This document shows positions 38,814-47,765 of a stretch of DNA of 64,000 nucleotides, piece by piece; the stretch's first letter is position 1, and every line of letters begins with the position of its first letter. The notes under the pieces are model-generated. The model made no database searches. It was not told the origin of the DNA and was given only the letters and a program-made list of their open reading frames with translations. This DNA comes from Wolinella succinogenes DSM 1740 (GTDB lineage Bacteria > Campylobacterota > Campylobacteria > Campylobacterales > Helicobacteraceae), in assembly GCF_000196135.1 (NCBI RefSeq), contig NC_005090.1, forward strand, positions 1,932,001 through 1,996,000. Reading direction: 5' to 3'. A program made the translations under genes and the position numbers.

Positions 38814-41211
38814 AGCTTTCGACCTCCACGTTTAGGTTGATGTTACGCTTGACGACGTTCATTAGATATTCGGGCGAATAGGGCTTGGTGATGTATTCCG
38901 TCATGCCCGATTCCACGCCTCGCATTCGGTCGGTCTTGCTGGTTCGACTGGTAACCGCAATGAGGGGCATATTTTTGAATTTATTGTACTTGCGAATCTC
39001 TGCGGCTAGCGTGTAGCCATCCATCTTGGGCATTTCAATGTCAATGAGAACCGCATCAATCTGCTTGTCGCCCGCTTTGATCATATCAAGCGCCTCGACT
39101 CCATTGGCCGCCTCTATCACGGTGACACCAAGAGGTCGAAGGGATTTTTTCATGATGGCGCGATCGGTGGTGCTATCATCCACCGCCAAGATCACATAGT
39201 CACTGGGAGCACTCTTTTCTCTGCGAGTCTCTGTCTCTTGGATAAGCTTGTTGATGCTCACCTTCACGCGCTTAGCCATCTGCATCATCGCCGCTACATC
39301 CACAATAAGGGTCACTTTTCCATCGCCTCGAATGGTTGCCCCTGCAATTCCCTCTGTGCCCTTGAGGTAGTAACCCAGGGATTTGATGACAATCTCCTCT
39401 TGTCCAATAAGAAAGTCAACAATCACCCCGATCTTATTCTCCGCCAAGCCGATCACCACCACATAGGCTTCTTCGGCATTTTCAAAGACGCAATCAACCC
39501 CAAAGATATCCGCCAATCTCACCAAAGAGAGCACTTCATCCCTCAAACGAAGGACGCTTTTGCCCTCCACGGTGTAGATCTCATCTTGCCCTACGCGGAC
39601 GGTCTCAAGAACTGAGGCGAGAGGAATGGCGTAATACTCCTCTTGAACCCCCACTAGAAGGGCTTGAATGATGGCAAGCGTGAGAGGAATCTTGAGCTTT
39701 AGCGTGGTTCCCTTGCCTAGCTCACTGTCGATATCGATGATTCCATTGAGCTTTTCGATGTTGGTCTTGACCACATCCATTCCCACGCCACGCCCTGAGA
39801 CGTTAGTGACCGTTTTAGCTGTTGAAAAGCCTGCCTTGAAAATGATCGCGAAGGCCTCTTTATCGGTCATCATGTCCGCTTCTCTCTCGCTAATCATGCC
39901 ACGCTCTACCGCTTTGGATTTCAGCGCCTCGGCGTTGAGACCTTTTCCATCGTCTTTGATCTCAATAACGATGTGATTTCCCTCATTATAGGCCTTGAGA
40001 TAGATTGTCCCCACTTCACTCTTGCCCAATGCAGCTCGATCAGCCGGAAGCTCAATCCCGTGGTCACAAGAGTTTCGAATGATATGCACCAAGGGATCGC
40101 CAATCTCCTCAACGATTGATTTATCGAGTTCAGTCTCTTCACCGCTGATCTCAAGCTCGATATTCTTCCCAAGCTCTCTAGAAAGGTCACGAACCATGCG
40201 AGGGAATTTATTGAAGACTTTGCCAATAGGCAACATCCTAGTCTTCATGACCGCAATCTGCAAATCGGTCGTAACAATAGAGATAGAGGAGACGACTTGA
40301 TTAAGCTCTTCAAGGAATTTTTCACCCTCATAGCGCTCCTCAACATCATCATAAATCTTGATGAGGCGGTTTTTGCCAAGAACAAGCTCTCCGATGAGAT
40401 TCATTAGGTGATCCAATCGCTTCACATCCACCCTGATCGTCTGCTCGACAGCCGTCGCAGGGGTTTTGGCTCCCCCTCCTAATCCATTCTCCTCAGGCTC
40501 TTTTTCGCGCTTCATCTTCTTCTCCTCGGGGGCGGCTTTAGGGGTTTCGATCTTTGGAGCTTCAGCTTTGGGAGTGGGATTTGGAATGGGCTTTTCTTCG
40601 GGTTCGCCCATCTCAAGGGGAGCCTGAATATCGTCCTCTTCTCCATTCATTCGTTTTTGTTCTCGTCGCTTGCGATCCTCATTTTGGCGCTTTTGCAAGA
40701 GCCTTTCGATCTCATTTTCAATCTCTTCGGGGCTCATATTGGCGTAGTCGAGATCTGCTTCCATCTCCTCTGCACTACTCTCTATTCCCGTATCCGAAAC
40801 CGAATCGACACTCACCTCTTGGCCCTTAGAGACCGCATCCAGCCTTTGGACGATTTTCTCGATGGAAATTCCACTCTTGGCGTCGCTTCCTGTGTCACGA
40901 ATGGCCGAGAGGAGTGCTTTCATCAAGTCGATAGATTCCAAAACCACGTCCATAATGTCAGGGGTGAGTTTAAGCTCACCGTGTCGCGCTTTATTCAGGA
41001 CATCTTCCATGTGATGTGTCAGATGGGTGAGTACATCAAAATTCAAAAAGGAGCTAGATCCCTTGATGGTGTGCGCCACACGGAAGATTCGATTCAAAAG
41101 ATCTAAATCCTCAGGATTGCTCTCTAGCTCGACCAAATCTTGGTCTAGCTGTTCAATCATCTCGAACGCCTCAATGAGGAAGTCTTCCATTATTTCTTGC
41201 ATCTCATCCAT
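38806..41211 (-). CDS. cheA: CheA histidine kinase with C-terminal receiver domain (CheAY)
   Basis: Central chemotaxis kinase of 801 aa. In order: Hpt domain with His47 (VAHTIKGSSSF), a charged linker with a Pro/Glu-rich segment (about 170-245), dimerisation and HATPase domains (HIIRNSCDHGIE N box, SGRGVGMDVVK), a CheW-like domain, and a C-terminal REC domain (AVDDSTTDR, phosphoacceptor Asp in VLIDIEMPKMDG). The CheA-REC fusion is typical of Campylobacterota. No separate cheY is in the window. Confidence 0.96.
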   Translation of the reverse strand: MDEMQEIMEDFLIEAFEMIEQLDQDLVELESNPEDLDLLNRIFRVAHTIKGSSSFLNFDVLTHLTHHMEDVLNKARHGELKLTPDIMDVVLESIDLMKALLSAIRDTGSDAKSGISIEKIVQRLDAVSKGQEVSVDSVSDTGIESSAEEMEADLDYANMSPEEIENEIERLLQKRQNEDRKRREQKRMNGEEDDIQAPLEMGEPEEKPIPNPTPKAEAPKIETPKAAPEEKKMKREKEPEENGLGGGAKTPATAVEQTIRVDVKRLDHLMNLIGELVLGKNRLIKIYDDVEERYEGEKFLEELNQVVSSISIVTTDLQIAVMKTRMLPIGKVFNKFPRMVRDLSRELGKNIELEISGEETELDKSIVEEIGDPLVHIIRNSCDHGIELPADRAALGKSEVGTIYLKAYNEGNHIVIEIKDDGKGLNAEALKSKAVERGMISEREADMMTDKEAFAIIFKAGFSTAKTVTNVSGRGVGMDVVKTNIEKLNGIIDIDSELGKGTTLKLKIPLTLAIIQALLVGVQEEYYAIPLASVLETVRVGQDEIYTVEGKSVLRLRDEVLSLVRLADIFGVDCVFENAEEAYVVVIGLAENKIGVIVDFLIGQEEIVIKSLGYYLKGTEGIAGATIRGDGKVTLIVDVAAMMQMAKRVKVSINKLIQETETRREKSAPSDYVILAVDDSTTDRAIMKKSLRPLGVTVIEAANGVEALDMIKAGDKQIDAVLIDIEMPKMDGYTLAAEIRKYNKFKNMPLIAVTSRTSKTDRMRGVESGMTEYITKPYSPEYLMNVVKRNINLNVEVESYE

Positions 41212-41235
41212 GTGACACCTCTTCTTGGATTGGGT

Positions 41236-42186
41236 TTACGCTTCGCTGCGTTTTTTTAAGACGCGCTCAATCTCTTCATAAAAGACGTTGGCATCAAACT
41301 TGACCAAATACGCCTCACCGCCCGCTTCTTTGCCTCTAAGGGTGCTGAATTTATCGCTGATAGAGGAGCTAAAGATGATAGGAATTTTAGCAAATCGCTT
41401 ATCTTCTTTGACCTTGGAGGCAAAATGGAAACCATCCATCTGCGGCATCTCTACATCTGAGACAATGATTTTAAGCTCCTCTTGGAGTTTATCACCATAA
41501 TTCTCATAAAGAGACTCGAGCTTTTGAAGCCCTGCCTCTCCATCGATCGCCTCAACCACTTTAAAGCCCATGCGCTCAAGCGTCTCACGGACGATTTTGC
41601 GAGCGATAGAGCTATCATCAAGCACGAGGGCTATCCCTCCAAAACGCTTCTGCTTCTTATCGCTACTCACCTCGGGTTGATAGAATCCAAGCTCCTGCAC
41701 GATACTCTCAAGGTCAAGCACAAGCAAGACTTGATCGTTCTCAATGCGCGTGATTCCTGTGATTTTATTTCGATCCATGTTGCCATAATTGGAGCTAAAG
41801 TGGGCAGGCTCAATATCTTTCCAGCTAATCCTTCGGATACGCTTGGCCTCATGCACCACAAACCCGATGAGGATATTGTTGAACTCCGCGATAATGACGC
41901 GAGGTTTGATTTTTTTATTCTTGGGGACTTCAATTCCCATCCATTTGGAGAGATTGATGATAGGGATAACCACCCCCCGGAGATCAAAAATCCCCTCCAC
42001 ATAATCAGGAACCCCTGGAAGCTCGGTCAGCTTAGGGAGGCGGATGATCTCATTAACCTTGGCGACATTGATTCCATAAACTCCTTCATGGACAATGCCC
42101 TCTTCGAGTTTGAAAATTCGAAAATCCACCAACTCCATCTCATTCGTGCCGACTTTTAGAGCGTTTTCGTTATTGGCTATGGACAC
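41236..42186 (-). CDS. cheV: Chemotaxis protein CheV
   Basis: CheW-REC fusion of 316 aa: a coupling domain (LTELPGVPDYVEGIFDLRG) followed by a receiver domain with ALVLDDSS and Asp in IVSDVEMPQMDGF. It starts at GTG with AAGGAG seven bases upstream. It lies 24 bases before cheA and directly after the LpxH-like gene; phosphorylation of CheV is thought to serve as a phosphate sink or adaptation. Confidence 0.95.
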   Translation of the reverse strand: MSIANNENALKVGTNEMELVDFRIFKLEEGIVHEGVYGINVAKVNEIIRLPKLTELPGVPDYVEGIFDLRGVVIPIINLSKWMGIEVPKNKKIKPRVIIAEFNNILIGFVVHEAKRIRRISWKDIEPAHFSSNYGNMDRNKITGITRIENDQVLLVLDLESIVQELGFYQPEVSSDKKQKRFGGIALVLDDSSIARKIVRETLERMGFKVVEAIDGEAGLQKLESLYENYGDKLQEELKIIVSDVEMPQMDGFHFASKVKEDKRFAKIPIIFSSSISDKFSTLRGKEAGGEAYLVKFDANVFYEEIERVLKKRSEA

Positions 42187-42927
42187 TCAGGACTCCTTGA
42201 GAGTGGACTCTTTGATGGAAACTACATTAACGTTCAATTCTACTACAAAATAACTTTCATTGCAAGCGAGCGAAGGGAGCGCTACATAGCTCGTCTCCTG
42301 CTCTTTAACCCATCCGCAAGAGTGAAAATGCCCCTCAAAAATCCACTTGGCGTTTTTGCCTTGGTAAAGAGGGAGGCGCTGACGCGAGAGTGCCTTACAA
42401 GGGGGACCTACACGCAAGGTTTTGGCTGAAACTCGCGCCTTAACCCACTCAAAAATCTTCCCACCCCTTTTTTGATCCATCTGATTTAATATTTTAAGAA
42501 TCCATGGATTTCTTATAAGTTTTGTATAAATTTCATACCCCCACCCTATCTTCCAATCCCCATGAGCCAAGAGGGCCCTCTCGCCGCCTAGCCTAAAAAG
42601 CGCGGGTTGAGATTCTCTCCCAATCACGGTGATTCCCTCCAAGAAAGGAGAAAGGTTGAAGTCATGATTCCCCTCCAGCCAATAAAGGGGTCGCCTTTGC
42701 GCCAAGGAAGAGATTCGTCTCAACAGCTCTGCATGGGGAGCAAAGCTCGCCTCTACCCCTCCAAAGAGGAGGTCAAAAACATCCCCCATCAAAAAGATAG
42801 GAGCCTCAGAAGATTGAGCCTCTAAGAATCCCCAGAGTCGCTCTAAATAACCAAAGTGGTCGCTCTCATGAGAATCGGCAATAAAGATCGATCCCGTGGT
42901 AATCTCCCCCCAAACCTTCTCACTCAT
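42187..42927 (-). CDS. LpxH-like metallophosphoesterase (UDP-2,3-diacylglucosamine diphosphatase)
   Basis: Calcineurin-type phosphoesterase of 246 aa with metal motifs in order: FIADSHESDH, FLMGDVFDLLFG, LEGNHDFN, LLAHGDW and FEGHFHSCG. Size and motifs fit LpxH, which makes lipid X in lipid A synthesis, although the first motif differs from the classical DLHL. Next to cheV as in Helicobacter. The start overlaps the argC stop. Confidence 0.82.
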   Translation of the reverse strand: MSEKVWGEITTGSIFIADSHESDHFGYLERLWGFLEAQSSEAPIFLMGDVFDLLFGGVEASFAPHAELLRRISSLAQRRPLYWLEGNHDFNLSPFLEGITVIGRESQPALFRLGGERALLAHGDWKIGWGYEIYTKLIRNPWILKILNQMDQKRGGKIFEWVKARVSAKTLRVGPPCKALSRQRLPLYQGKNAKWIFEGHFHSCGWVKEQETSYVALPSLACNESYFVVELNVNVVSIKESTLKES

Positions 42928-43937
42928 GGAGCATAGGCAAAGCGGGGCAATCCAGCACCCTCGGGCAATCCCAGCATCAAATTGGCATTGGCAATCGCTT
43001 GAGAGCTCGCCCCACGCAAAAGATTGTCAATCGCGCTATTGACCCACAAATCCCGCCCTTGACTCATTGCATAGATGTCGCAAAAGTGCGTTCCTGCGAC
43101 CGCTTTAATCTCCACAGGGGAAGAGCGCAACCTGATAAAAGGCTCATTGGCGTAGCGCTCCCTTAGAATCGCCATCGCATCCACAGGCTCCTTCAATCGC
43201 GCAAAGGTGGAGACCAGCATTCCTCTAGTAAGCGGCGTGAGATGGGGGATGAAATTCACTTTTTTGGCTTTTTTACCCCAAAGCTCAATCTTCTCCGCAA
43301 TCTCTGGTTCGTGACGATGCGAGAGAGGCGAGTAGGCAAAAAGATTCTCGTTAATGGTGGGGTAGTGGGTGTTGTGGGTCAGTTTTTTGCCTGCACCACT
43401 CACGCCACTTTTGGCATCCACAAAGAGTGAAGAATCTTCGTCTAGATAGGGGATAAAGGGGAGGATTCCAAGGAGTGTAGCGGTGGGATAACACCCAGGA
43501 TTGGCGATTAGCCTCGCTTGGACGATCTCCTCTCTTGCCCACTCAATGAGTCCATAGACGGCATGGGAGAGATTCTCTTTGTCAAGATGGGGGCAGTAGT
43601 GTGCCTCATAGCGCTCTAAAGAGAGGCGGTAATCCGCGGAAAGGTCAACGACTTTTTTCCCCAAAGAGAGCACCTCTTTGGCAAACTCCATGGCACTTTG
43701 ATGAGGGAGCGCCAAAAAGAGCAGCTCACATCGCTTCGCCGCCTCTTTGGGATCAGCCTTCTCCACGCTCAAATCTGAAACCCCTTGAAGCGAGGAGTGA
43801 AGAGCGCCCACCCTCACACCCCCTTCGGTATTAGCGGCGTAGACTAGCTCCAAATAGGGATGCTCTAAAAGCATTTTCAGAAGCTCCAACCCTGTGTAGC
43901 CGCTCACTCCGACGATTCCAACGGGAATCTTTTTCAT
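42924..43937 (-). CDS. argC: N-acetyl-gamma-glutamyl-phosphate reductase
   Basis: NADPH-dependent third step of arginine synthesis, 337 aa. GVSGYTGLELLKML binds NADP, and the catalytic Cys is in NPGCYPTATLLG. The start at 43937 has GGGAGGGGGAG upstream. That ribosome-binding site is the same sequence that encodes the glycine-rich end of thiS, whose stop overlaps this start (ATGA). Confidence 0.96.
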   Translation of the reverse strand: MKKIPVGIVGVSGYTGLELLKMLLEHPYLELVYAANTEGGVRVGALHSSLQGVSDLSVEKADPKEAAKRCELLFLALPHQSAMEFAKEVLSLGKKVVDLSADYRLSLERYEAHYCPHLDKENLSHAVYGLIEWAREEIVQARLIANPGCYPTATLLGILPFIPYLDEDSSLFVDAKSGVSGAGKKLTHNTHYPTINENLFAYSPLSHRHEPEIAEKIELWGKKAKKVNFIPHLTPLTRGMLVSTFARLKEPVDAMAILRERYANEPFIRLRSSPVEIKAVAGTHFCDIYAMSQGRDLWVNSAIDNLLRGASSQAIANANLMLGLPEGAGLPRFAYAP

Positions 43938-44143
43938 CTCTCTCCCCCTCCCACAAACTGTAGCAATTCGATTCGATCTCCTGCTTTGGGGATAAATGCT
44001 CCCCATTCCGCCTGCTTGATGATCTGCGTGTTCACCGCTGCGGCCATCACCTTCTCCATGATTCCCAGCGATTCAATCATCTCCAAAAGTGTCAATGCGT
44101 CAAGAAATTCTCGCTCCTCGCCATTGATCCACACTTTCTTCAT
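43934..44143 (-). CDS. thiS: Sulfur-carrier protein ThiS-like
   Basis: A 69-residue ubiquitin-like protein: WINGEEREF start, and a C-terminal FVGGGER. ThiS proteins carry thiocarboxylate on a terminal Gly-Gly for thiazole synthesis; here Glu-Arg follow the glycines, so the tail would need trimming or the protein serves another route. No thiG or thiF is adjacent. The start overlaps the upstream regulator stop (ATGA), and the stop overlaps argC. Confidence 0.85.
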   Translation of the reverse strand: MKKVWINGEEREFLDALTLLEMIESLGIMEKVMAAAVNTQIIKQAEWGAFIPKAGDRIELLQFVGGGER

Positions 44144-44802
44144 TCCATTGACTCCATCACACACAAGCAAAATCCTTTAGGCTCTTTAGCGACATTAAAT
44201 GCCACGCTAAAAATTTTATTCCCCTCTTGGTGTCTTCCGCCCTTCTCTAGCGCCAAACGCGCCATCTCTTTGAGTTTTTCGTTCTCAACTCCATGTTCCC
44301 CTCCTGAGGCAATCGCTCTAGGGTTGACCTTGAGGCACTCCAGCTCTAAATCAAACCAAAAAATCGAAGCCACCTCATTGAGCGCACGAGAATAGACCTC
44401 AAACTCTCGTTCCAAACGCTTTTGCATTTCGATTCGTTTGAGATGCATGAGAATCTGAGTCACATCCAAGGGCTTGGTGAGGTATTTATCCACATCCAAA
44501 TCAATCGCGCGCTTAAAAAGCTCCGCATCTTCAAAAGCCGTCGCCACGATGATCTCCACCGAAGGCTCCATCTCTAAAATCTGTTTGGCCATCTCTAGAC
44601 CATTAAGCAGAGGCATCTTAATATCAGTGATCACCACATCAGGGCGATGCTCTTTAAAGACCTCCAGCCCCTCTTGCCCATTGGCGGCAAAGTGAATGTT
44701 TTTGACTTTGCGCTTGAGCGCGTTAAAGATTCCGCTTCGAGAGAGCTCATCATCCTCCACATAAAGGACGCTCAAATCCACTGCTTCTTCCATGTAGGTC
44801 AT
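44140..44802 (-). CDS. Response regulator with non-DNA-binding C-terminal region
   Basis: A 220-residue protein: receiver domain (VLYVEDDELSR, phosphoacceptor Asp in VVITDIKMPLLNG, YLTKPLD with the conserved Lys), then about 95 residues with no helix-turn-helix, GGDEF or HD signature. The C-terminal part contains FWFDLELECLKVN and FSVAFNVAKEPKGFCL, PAS-like in flavour but not assignable. No partner kinase is adjacent. AAGGAG precedes the ATG. Confidence 0.85.
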   Translation of the reverse strand: MTYMEEAVDLSVLYVEDDELSRSGIFNALKRKVKNIHFAANGQEGLEVFKEHRPDVVITDIKMPLLNGLEMAKQILEMEPSVEIIVATAFEDAELFKRAIDLDVDKYLTKPLDVTQILMHLKRIEMQKRLEREFEVYSRALNEVASIFWFDLELECLKVNPRAIASGGEHGVENEKLKEMARLALEKGGRHQEGNKIFSVAFNVAKEPKGFCLCVMESME

Positions 44803-44816
44803 GCTAAGCTCCTTGG

Positions 44817-46112
44817 CTACTTTGAAGAGGAGAAGTAGCGCGCAAAAAATCCCGCGATGTTCTCCTGCTTGGCACGGCTTAACGCCAACTCTCCGCTTTT
44901 CACATTCTTGGTGATCGTGCTCCCCGCGCCAATGATCGAATCATCTTCGATAGAGACGGGCGCAACGAGCTGCGAATCGCTCCCCACGAAGACATTTTTA
45001 CCAATTTTGGTCAGATGCTTTTTCTTGCCATCGTAGTTGCAGGTGATCACTCCTGCGCCAATATTGCTCCCCTCGTCCACCTCGCAATCGCCAAGATAGC
45101 TTAAATGCCCCGCTTTCACGCCCGTGAGCTTGGACTTTTTGACCTCAACAAAATTCCCAATGTGAGTCTCTGTCACTTCGCACTGTGGTCTGAGGTGCGC
45201 CATAGGCCCCACATCGCTTCGAATCACACGGCTCTCTTCAATCACGCTGTGGGCTTTAATGTGAGATTCTTCAATGTAAGAATCGCCCGTGATGGAGACT
45301 CCATTCTCAATAAAGCATTCGCCGACAAACTTCACCCCTTCATCAATATAGATGGTCTCAGGGAGGCGCATTCTCACGCCCTCCCTCATCCATCGGCGGC
45401 GAATTCGTCCCGTCATGATCGCCTCTGCTTCGGCAAGATCGGCCTTAGAATTCACCCCTTTGAAATTCTCCTCTTTAACAAAGAGCGGAGCGACGATGAG
45501 TCGATCTTTTCTAGCCATCTCAACCACATCAGTGAGGTAGAACTCTTTTTGGGCGTTGTCATTCTTGAGTCTCGGAAGATAGCAAGCCAAAAGAGCGCGA
45601 TCAAAAAGATAGACCCCCGCATTCACCGTGCCAAGAGATTTCTCCTCTCCTGTGGCATCCTTCTCTTCAACGATTCTCTCCACGCTACCCCCGTGAATCA
45701 CCACGCGCCCATAGCCCGATCCATCCTCTAGATCAAGCACGCTCATCACAAAATCTGACCCCGCCCTCAAGAACTGCTTCAGCTCCTCGGCCTCGACTAG
45801 CGGCATATCGCCATTAAGCACGAGAATCTTTTGATATTTAGGCTCTATCCCCATGAGCGCCCCACCCGTTCCAGGATAGTTGACGTGATCTTGAATCACA
45901 TAGCGAATGTCAGAGAAGTATTTTTCTATACTTTTTTTTACCATTTCACTTTCATGAAACAAAACAACACTCACATCATCGCTCAGCTTCTTCGCCTCTT
46001 TGATAACATAATAGAGCATCTCTCTCCCACAGAGAGTGTGAAGGACTTTAGGGGTTTTGGACTTCATTCGGGTGCCAGCGCCAGCCGCGAGAATCACAAT
46101 GGATAAATTCAT
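44817..46112 (-). CDS. glmU: Bifunctional GlmU (N-acetylglucosamine-1-phosphate uridyltransferase/glucosamine-1-phosphate acetyltransferase)
   Basis: Makes UDP-GlcNAc for peptidoglycan, LPS and the pseudaminic pathway. The 431-residue protein has the uridyltransferase motif LAAGAGTRMKSKTPKVLH, then a left-handed beta-helix with hexapeptide repeats from about residue 245, with YLGDCEVDEGSNIGAGVITCNYDG. UDP-GlcNAc is the substrate of PseB (23.7 kb). It is divergent from motA. Confidence 0.96.
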   Translation of the reverse strand: MNLSIVILAAGAGTRMKSKTPKVLHTLCGREMLYYVIKEAKKLSDDVSVVLFHESEMVKKSIEKYFSDIRYVIQDHVNYPGTGGALMGIEPKYQKILVLNGDMPLVEAEELKQFLRAGSDFVMSVLDLEDGSGYGRVVIHGGSVERIVEEKDATGEEKSLGTVNAGVYLFDRALLACYLPRLKNDNAQKEFYLTDVVEMARKDRLIVAPLFVKEENFKGVNSKADLAEAEAIMTGRIRRRWMREGVRMRLPETIYIDEGVKFVGECFIENGVSITGDSYIEESHIKAHSVIEESRVIRSDVGPMAHLRPQCEVTETHIGNFVEVKKSKLTGVKAGHLSYLGDCEVDEGSNIGAGVITCNYDGKKKHLTKIGKNVFVGSDSQLVAPVSIEDDSIIGAGSTITKNVKSGELALSRAKQENIAGFFARYFSSSK

Positions 46113-46147
46113 CTGTTTAGAGCCTTAGAGTATCGAGAATTTATGAG

Positions 46148-46172
46148 ATTTTAACACAACTGGGTTTAGAAT
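46148..46172. promoter_or_regulatory. Divergent glmU/motA promoter region
   Basis: Within the 92-base gap, TAAAAT reads on the minus strand (46148-46153) toward glmU and TAGAAT on the plus strand (46167-46172) toward motA, 32 bases before its start. No sigma-28-type or sigma-54-type element was seen ahead of motA. Confidence 0.35.
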
Positions 46173-46204
46173 AGATTATTTTACGCTTAGCTTGTGGGGG
46201 TTTG

Positions 46205-46969
46205 ATGGATTTAGGCAGTGTCATCGGAATGGTGCTAATCTTCGCACTACTAGGCTCGGCGATGATGATGGGGGTAGGGATTGGCCCTTACATCGACATC
46301 CCTTCGGTTCTTATCACGATTGGGGGCTCAGTTGCTGCTCTACTCATCTCTTTCAAGCTAGAGCAGATGAAAAACCTCTTCAAATACCTCGGTGTCGCCT
46401 TCAAGCCTCCCAAATATGATGTTCCAGCCTTAGTCAAAAAGCTCGTGGATTACGCCACTCAGGCTCGGCGTGATGGAATCTTGTCTCTGGAACAGACTGC
46501 CAATCAAGAAGAAAACGATTTCCTCCGCAAAGGTCTAAGCATGGCCGTCGATGGAGCCGAACCCGACACGATTCGAGAGCTCTTGGAGATTGATATGGAG
46601 CAGACGCTCGGACGACACAAGGCCAATGCAGGGATTTTTGACACTTGGGCGGCCCTTGGGGGAGCCTTTGGTATGATTGGAACCCTCATTGGTCTAGTGG
46701 CGATGCTCATGAACATGTCTGACCCTAGCACCATCGGACCCGCGATGGCGGTCGCTTTGATCACCACCTTCTATGGAGCGCTTTTGGGGAACGTCGTAGG
46801 TGCGCCTATTGCGAGCATTTTGCTCATCCGCGCTGGCGATGAGGCTCTCGTCAAGCAGCTCATCATTGAGGGAATTATGTCCATCCAAGCAGGGGATAAC
46901 CCAAGAACCCTTGAAGCCAAGCTTCTCGCCTTCTTGCCTCCCACACAGAGAATCAGCCAATTTGAGTAG
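46205..46969 (+). CDS. motA: Flagellar motor stator protein MotA
   Basis: Stator subunit of 254 aa with four hydrophobic helices: two near the N-terminus (VIGMVLIFALLGSAMMMGV, and the next after IDIPSVLITIGG) and two after the cytoplasmic loop (GGAFGMIGTLIGLVAML, ALITTFYGALLGNVV). The cytoplasmic loop is rich in charged residues for FliG contact. ATG at 46205 is preferred to the TTG immediately before. It is followed by motB nine bases on. Confidence 0.95.
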   Translation: MDLGSVIGMVLIFALLGSAMMMGVGIGPYIDIPSVLITIGGSVAALLISFKLEQMKNLFKYLGVAFKPPKYDVPALVKKLVDYATQARRDGILSLEQTANQEENDFLRKGLSMAVDGAEPDTIRELLEIDMEQTLGRHKANAGIFDTWAALGGAFGMIGTLIGLVAMLMNMSDPSTIGPAMAVALITTFYGALLGNVVGAPIASILLIRAGDEALVKQLIIEGIMSIQAGDNPRTLEAKLLAFLPPTQRISQFE

Positions 46970-46977
46970 GAATCCTC

Positions 46978-47763
46978 TTGGCTGAGGCAAAACGCAAATG
47001 TAAGCCTTGTGACTGCGTCAAAGGACTTCCCCTGTGGCTGGGCACTTTTGGCGACCTCATGAGTCTTTTGCTCACCTTTTTTATCCTCCTCCTCTCCATG
47101 GCCACTTTTGACGCCAAGAAACTGACCGAAGCCGAAGGAAGCATCCAAGGAGCACTCAGCATTCTGCCCGGAGGGCTCAAGACCGAACCCGGGAAGAATC
47201 GTATCCAGCAGCTCGCCGAGATCACCTTCACCCCAGAGAGCGCCGAAGAGATCAATCGCGTGGAGAGTCTCTTCATGGAGTTTCAAGAGATGGCCAAGGT
47301 GGCCGAAGGACCCTCTAGTGCGGTAGGAAGCGGAAGCGAGGGCTTCATCGTGCGACTCCCTGCGGCACTCCTTTTTAAAGAGGGGGGAATCGAGGTGGAG
47401 AATAGTGATGGTTTCCTCTTTGTCAAACGCATGGCCGAGATTGTCAATCGCCTTCCCAAGGATGTCCATGTTGAAGTCCGAGGCCACACCGACACTCTCC
47501 CCCTCCCCGCCCAAGCCCCTCAAGATAAGCTAGAGCTGACCGCCAAACGCGCACTCTCGGTCTCCAAACTTCTTGTCAAAGAGGGGATCGACCCCAAGAG
47601 AATCACCACCGTAGGACGGGGCGACCAAGACCCCCTCACGCACGCTAGAACCCCCGAAGCCCAAGAGAGCAATCGTCGCGTGGATATCTATCTCTACCCC
47701 AAAGAGACTCAGACACTCGCCCCTGGCAACATTCTCGATAAAACCATCAAACAGGAAAAATAA
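46978..47763 (+). CDS. motB: Flagellar motor stator protein MotB
   Basis: Peptidoglycan-anchored stator subunit, 261 aa. A cysteine-containing N-terminus precedes the single helix GTFGDLMSLLLTFFILLL with the proton-binding Asp (about residue 26), then an OmpA-like domain (VEVRGHTDTLPL, ELTAKRALSVSKLL, VGRGDQDPL, NRRVDIYL). It starts at TTG. fliP follows by two bases. Confidence 0.95.
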   Translation: MAEAKRKCKPCDCVKGLPLWLGTFGDLMSLLLTFFILLLSMATFDAKKLTEAEGSIQGALSILPGGLKTEPGKNRIQQLAEITFTPESAEEINRVESLFMEFQEMAKVAEGPSSAVGSGSEGFIVRLPAALLFKEGGIEVENSDGFLFVKRMAEIVNRLPKDVHVEVRGHTDTLPLPAQAPQDKLELTAKRALSVSKLLVKEGIDPKRITTVGRGDQDPLTHARTPEAQESNRRVDIYLYPKETQTLAPGNILDKTIKQEK

Positions 47764-47765
47764 TT

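Noticed and set aside
41482-42159. Open frame of 225 codons on the plus strand, opposite cheV
   Set aside because: No ribosome-binding site or domain. The minus strand encodes CheV with full CheW and REC motifs.
46771-47523. Open frame of 250 codons on the minus strand, opposite motA-motB
   Set aside because: It spans the motA-motB junction in antisense. The MotA/MotB motifs decide the true strand.
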